Shown here in pieces: positions 30,839 through 32,868 of a DNA stretch of 32,868 nt (position 1 is its first letter; the number at the start of each line of letters is the position of its first letter). Made by a program: the position numbers and the translations under genes. The stretch comes from a virus. The stretch covers positions 1 through 32,868 of IMG/VR virus record IMGVR_UViG_3300012096_000015; one strand, 5' to 3'. The notes under the pieces are model-generated. The model saw only the letters and a program-made list of their open reading frames with translations. It made no database searches and had not been told where the DNA came from.

Positions 30839-31023
30839 TATTGCCCCCTTGGATTTGAAGAAGGCATCCGGCCACCGGCCCATGTATATTTAGGGGGTTC
30901 ATAACCACCCGGATCAGGCGGCCACGCCATGTCATCACCAGTGTCGCCGGGCTTGATGACTTCGCCTTGCGGTCTTTGGCCCTTTAAGGCATCGACAACT
31001 GCTTTGAGATGATCAGGGACCAC
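30838..31023 (-). CDS. Short hypothetical protein (61 aa), GTG start
   Basis: A 61-residue protein starting with GTG, with AGGAG six bases upstream. After a short amphipathic helix (DHLKAVVDALKGQRPQ) it is Gly/Pro/Asp-rich and probably disordered (GDTGDDMAWPPDPGGYEPP). The N-terminal helix resembles those of the next two genes downstream. It follows the HNH gene by 27 bases. The function is unknown. Confidence 0.62.
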   Translation of the reverse strand: MVPDHLKAVVDALKGQRPQGEVIKPGDTGDDMAWPPDPGGYEPPKYTWAGGRMPSSNPRGQ

Positions 31024-31050
31024 ATGACGCTCCTGTTAAACGCCACGCTA

Positions 31051-31767
31051 TCAGATTTTTGGCACTATAAATTTAATTCGATTATATACTGAACCTATAT
31101 TCAAGCCGATTTTATCGGCTATTGCTTGAATGGTCATACCTTCTTCACGCATTTTACGCATCTTTTCAGTAAGAGCATCTATTTTTTGAGTATCCTTACG
31201 GGGTCTCCTTTCAACACTTGGTGGAATATAATCAACTCCTTTAATTTTTATTTCATCAATATAAAACTCAACACGCTTCTCAGCTTTTACAAGAGAACTT
31301 TCACGCCCTAATGCTATTTTAATACCTTTAAGATCACCATTTCCAAATCCACGGGAAATATTTCTACTTATATAAAAATAACCATCTCTTTTATCTTCAT
31401 GAATATACATGCCGTACCCATATTTACCTCTACCATAGCTTCTATAAACTTTCTTTCCCCTACGTTTAAATTGATTCTCAGCTTCAGTTAATTCTTGCAA
31501 ATTATCAGGACGATTATTCATAGGATTATCGTCTATATGATCAATATGATATCCTGATTTTTGCCATCTTCCATGCGTTAAAAACCAAACTGCACCAGCA
31601 TAAGACGTAGAAATTAATTGACCATTCCAATTTATATTAAAACCCAGATGAGCATAACAATCTCGCACTGTTATTTTACCTGTTTCGTCTAACGTAGCAT
31701 GTTCTTTGAAAAACTTTTCAAACTCTGGATTCTCACGCTTCTTAAGCAACTTTAAACGCTTACGCAT
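31051..31767 (-). CDS. HNH homing-type endonuclease with C-terminal HTH
   Basis: A 238-residue protein. An HNH core lies at 74-100 (HIDHIDDNPMNNRPDNL then EAENQF), the form of group I or free-standing phage HNH nucleases. The C-terminus, about 205-238 (MREEGMTIQAIADKIG then NIGSVYNRIKFI), is a helix-turn-helix that could read a DNA site. The gene is clearly more AT-rich than its neighbours, is inserted directly after the stop of the connector gene and has its own promoter and leader. All these point to a mobile homing gene acquired from elsewhere. It cuts phages lacking the insertion and spreads by repair, in the standard model. Confidence 0.88.
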   Translation of the reverse strand: MRKRLKLLKKRENPEFEKFFKEHATLDETGKITVRDCYAHLGFNINWNGQLISTSYAGAVWFLTHGRWQKSGYHIDHIDDNPMNNRPDNLQELTEAENQFKRRGKKVYRSYGRGKYGYGMYIHEDKRDGYFYISRNISRGFGNGDLKGIKIALGRESSLVKAEKRVEFYIDEIKIKGVDYIPPSVERRPRKDTQKIDALTEKMRKMREEGMTIQAIADKIGLNIGSVYNRIKFIVPKI

Positions 31768-31771
31768 TTTT

Positions 31772-31789
31772 ACCTCCTAATGTGGAGGT
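31772..31789 (-). promoter_or_regulatory. Hairpin covering the HNH ribosome site
   Basis: On the minus strand ACCTCC (31789-31784) is fully complementary to GGAGGT (31777-31772), with a six-base loop ACATTA. GGAGGT is the Shine-Dalgarno of the HNH gene, four bases before its ATG. In RNA reading through from upstream the hairpin would hide the ribosome site. Confidence 0.7.
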
Positions 31790-31791
31790 TT

Positions 31792-31821
31792 CTTATACTA
31801 ACTTTTTAATTAACTTGTCAA
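31792..31821 (-). promoter_or_regulatory. Sigma70-type promoter of the HNH gene
   Basis: On the minus strand TTGACA (31821-31816, perfect -35) is followed after 18 bases by TATAAG (31797-31792, five of six to the -10). The -35 begins immediately after the stop codon of the connector gene. The expected start site at about 31787-31783 falls inside the left arm of the leader hairpin. Confidence 0.7.
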
Positions 31822-32799
31822 CTATATACCAGACTGACCTGAAGGGCCCGGAAAAAACCCATCTTGAACGGAACTAGGCGACAGGAATACTGGACTTTGA
31901 CGCTTAGCCAATTGCAAAGTAGGTGCAGCACCATCTTGACCAATCAATTGATTGACATAATCAACCCATCTGGTTTGCAAGGTAATGTAACTTCCCATCC
32001 CCTTGATTTCCCAAAACATCCACTTAATACCAGTAACTATGGATTGATCATTCAAAAGGCTAGTATCAAGATCATTGGCAAAATACTGAGCGAAATTTAT
32101 ACCCGTGCCCAATACATTGACAGCATTATTGGATCGATATTCAAAGACAAGTTGAAGTGGAGCTACAAGCTCAAAAGGTGGGGGCCAAATACGCCAATTA
32201 TTCGTAAAAGGCCCAACCTGTCGGAAATGCCTTCGTGGGCCAGTAGTCACAATACCTGACAAATGCCATTGATCCATTTGAGGCGATGTAGGCCCTATCA
32301 GTTCCCAATGATTGGTTCTATCCCACATAGTCCTATTTTGAAAAGTATCAAAACCGGGAGGTTCAGGAAATGTATCCTGAGCAAAAGTAAGATTTGCTCC
32401 AGTAGCAACTGCAGGATTAGTAGACTGCATATTCATAGTAACCGTAGTTGCATCATTTACAGTAACAACACGGGCACCCTGTGGAATATTGGCTCCTGAT
32501 ATGGCCGTAGAATTAGCTATGATTGCAGCCGTACTTGGAATATTACTTATCGTTTTAGTAAATGCCGTCAAGAAATTGCCAGTCGTCAACAACGGCACTG
32601 GTACTGCCAAATCATATTCAAATTGCAGAGCAGTCCAGCCTGACGTAGCATTCATGGATCTTAATTCGTCCAAAACGCGATTTGCCAATGCAAACATCTG
32701 TGTCGTAGTAGCATCCGTGTTTCCTACGACACTTGCTGCTACCGGCAACCCAAGTTCGGCTTGGGCCTTCTGGACCATTTGAAGCAAAGTAAGAGCCAT
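31822..32799 (-). CDS. Podovirus head-tail connector protein (gp4/gp11-like)
   Basis: A 325-residue protein with a helical N-terminus (LLQMVQKAQAELGLP, then QMFALANRVLDELRSM) and an inserted beta domain of about 60-130 (TKTISNIPSTAAII, NDATTVTMN). Then come FDTFQNRTMWDRTNHWELIGP and a C-terminal half with FEYRSNNAV and GIKWMFWEIKGM. I recall this family from many podoviruses of Proteobacteria, where it acts as the tail accessory or tubular protein A, binding the portal and leading to the gp10-like nozzle. P22 gp4 and T7 gp11 are shorter. The position upstream of the gp10-like gene agrees. The HNH gene separates the two. Confidence 0.78.
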   Translation of the reverse strand: MALTLLQMVQKAQAELGLPVAASVVGNTDATTTQMFALANRVLDELRSMNATSGWTALQFEYDLAVPVPLLTTGNFLTAFTKTISNIPSTAAIIANSTAISGANIPQGARVVTVNDATTVTMNMQSTNPAVATGANLTFAQDTFPEPPGFDTFQNRTMWDRTNHWELIGPTSPQMDQWHLSGIVTTGPRRHFRQVGPFTNNWRIWPPPFELVAPLQLVFEYRSNNAVNVLGTGINFAQYFANDLDTSLLNDQSIVTGIKWMFWEIKGMGSYITLQTRWVDYVNQLIGQDGAAPTLQLAKRQSPVFLSPSSVQDGFFPGPSGQSGI

Positions 32800-32802
32800 G
32801 GC

Positions 32803-32868
32803 TTATAACGATTTAGCAACTGGACCCCAATTATTTCCAGTTCCTGTGGTTAATTTTCTTAGAATGCA
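32803..32868 (-). CDS. C-terminal end of an unidentified upstream gene
   Basis: An open minus-strand frame enters from the window edge and ends with TAA three bases before the connector ATG, leaving 21 residues (ending NNWGPVAKSL). The tight spacing makes it a likely member of the same operon, where a coat or other head protein would be expected in P22-type order. The piece is too short to identify. Confidence 0.5.
   Translation of the reverse strand, partial: CILRKLTTGTGNNWGPVAKSL

Noticed and set aside
1-32868. tRNA genes, CRISPR arrays, integrase, insertion sequences, attachment sites
   Set aside because: I found no cloverleaf, spaced direct repeats, recombinase gene or terminal inverted repeats; the gaps between genes are too short for most of these.

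Overview
The window is part of a tailed double-stranded DNA phage genome, most likely a short-tailed (podovirus-like) virus. The evidence is a DNA-polymerase/recombination operon next to head-tail connector, tail-needle, ejection-protein, tail-fibre and lysis genes, packed with ATGA/TAATG overlaps and almost no intergenic DNA. No integrase, tRNA, insertion sequence, CRISPR array or flanking host gene is visible. A GcrA-like regulator, small secreted proteins of types I recall mainly from Hyphomicrobiales, and an apparent shortage of GANTC (the CcrM methylation site) all point to an alphaproteobacterial host. Base composition is moderate, roughly 40-45% G+C by eye.

Positions 2-11943, plus strand: one replication/recombination operon. 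In order it holds the C-terminal part of a family A DNA polymerase, a zinc ribbon, a J-domain protein, an AAA+ clamp-loader subunit, several small proteins, a gp32-like single-strand DNA-binding protein with a charged repetitive tail, a RecA/UvsX-type recombinase, an FkbM methyltransferase, a PD-(D/E)XK resolvase-like nuclease, the gp47/gp46 (SbcD/SbcC-like) exonuclease pair, and a GcrA-like regulator as last gene. Helicase, primase and the polymerase N-terminus presumably lie to the left.

Positions 11905-32868, minus strand (one exception): late genes, transcribed right to left and meeting the early operon tail-to-tail with a 39-bp overlap. In transcription order they are: the end of an unknown gene, a gp4/gp11-like connector protein, an HNH endonuclease with its own promoter, two short proteins, a double ADP-ribosyltransferase-like protein, a P22 gp10-like tail protein, a GNAT-fold protein, four presumed ejection/internal virion proteins (one with a cell-wall hydrolase-like domain), a fibre block (three related fibres with a cupin and two small conserved proteins between them), a lysis block (amidase endolysin, a conserved protein, two small membrane proteins, a papain-like protease, a lipoprotein, a membrane-coiled-coil protein), and finally three proteins with signal peptides. 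One small membrane-protein gene (21416-21664) runs on the plus strand inside this late block.

The most interesting points are: (1) the HNH gene, where a consensus-like promoter and a hairpin covering the Shine-Dalgarno are arranged so that read-through mRNA would hide the ribosome site while mRNA from the local promoter would expose it; (2) a phage GcrA homologue in a genome poor in GANTC; (3) an ADP-ribosyltransferase-like protein in the virion gene block, sharing a short N-terminal motif with the two genes before it; and (4) an isolated plus-strand gene among late genes.
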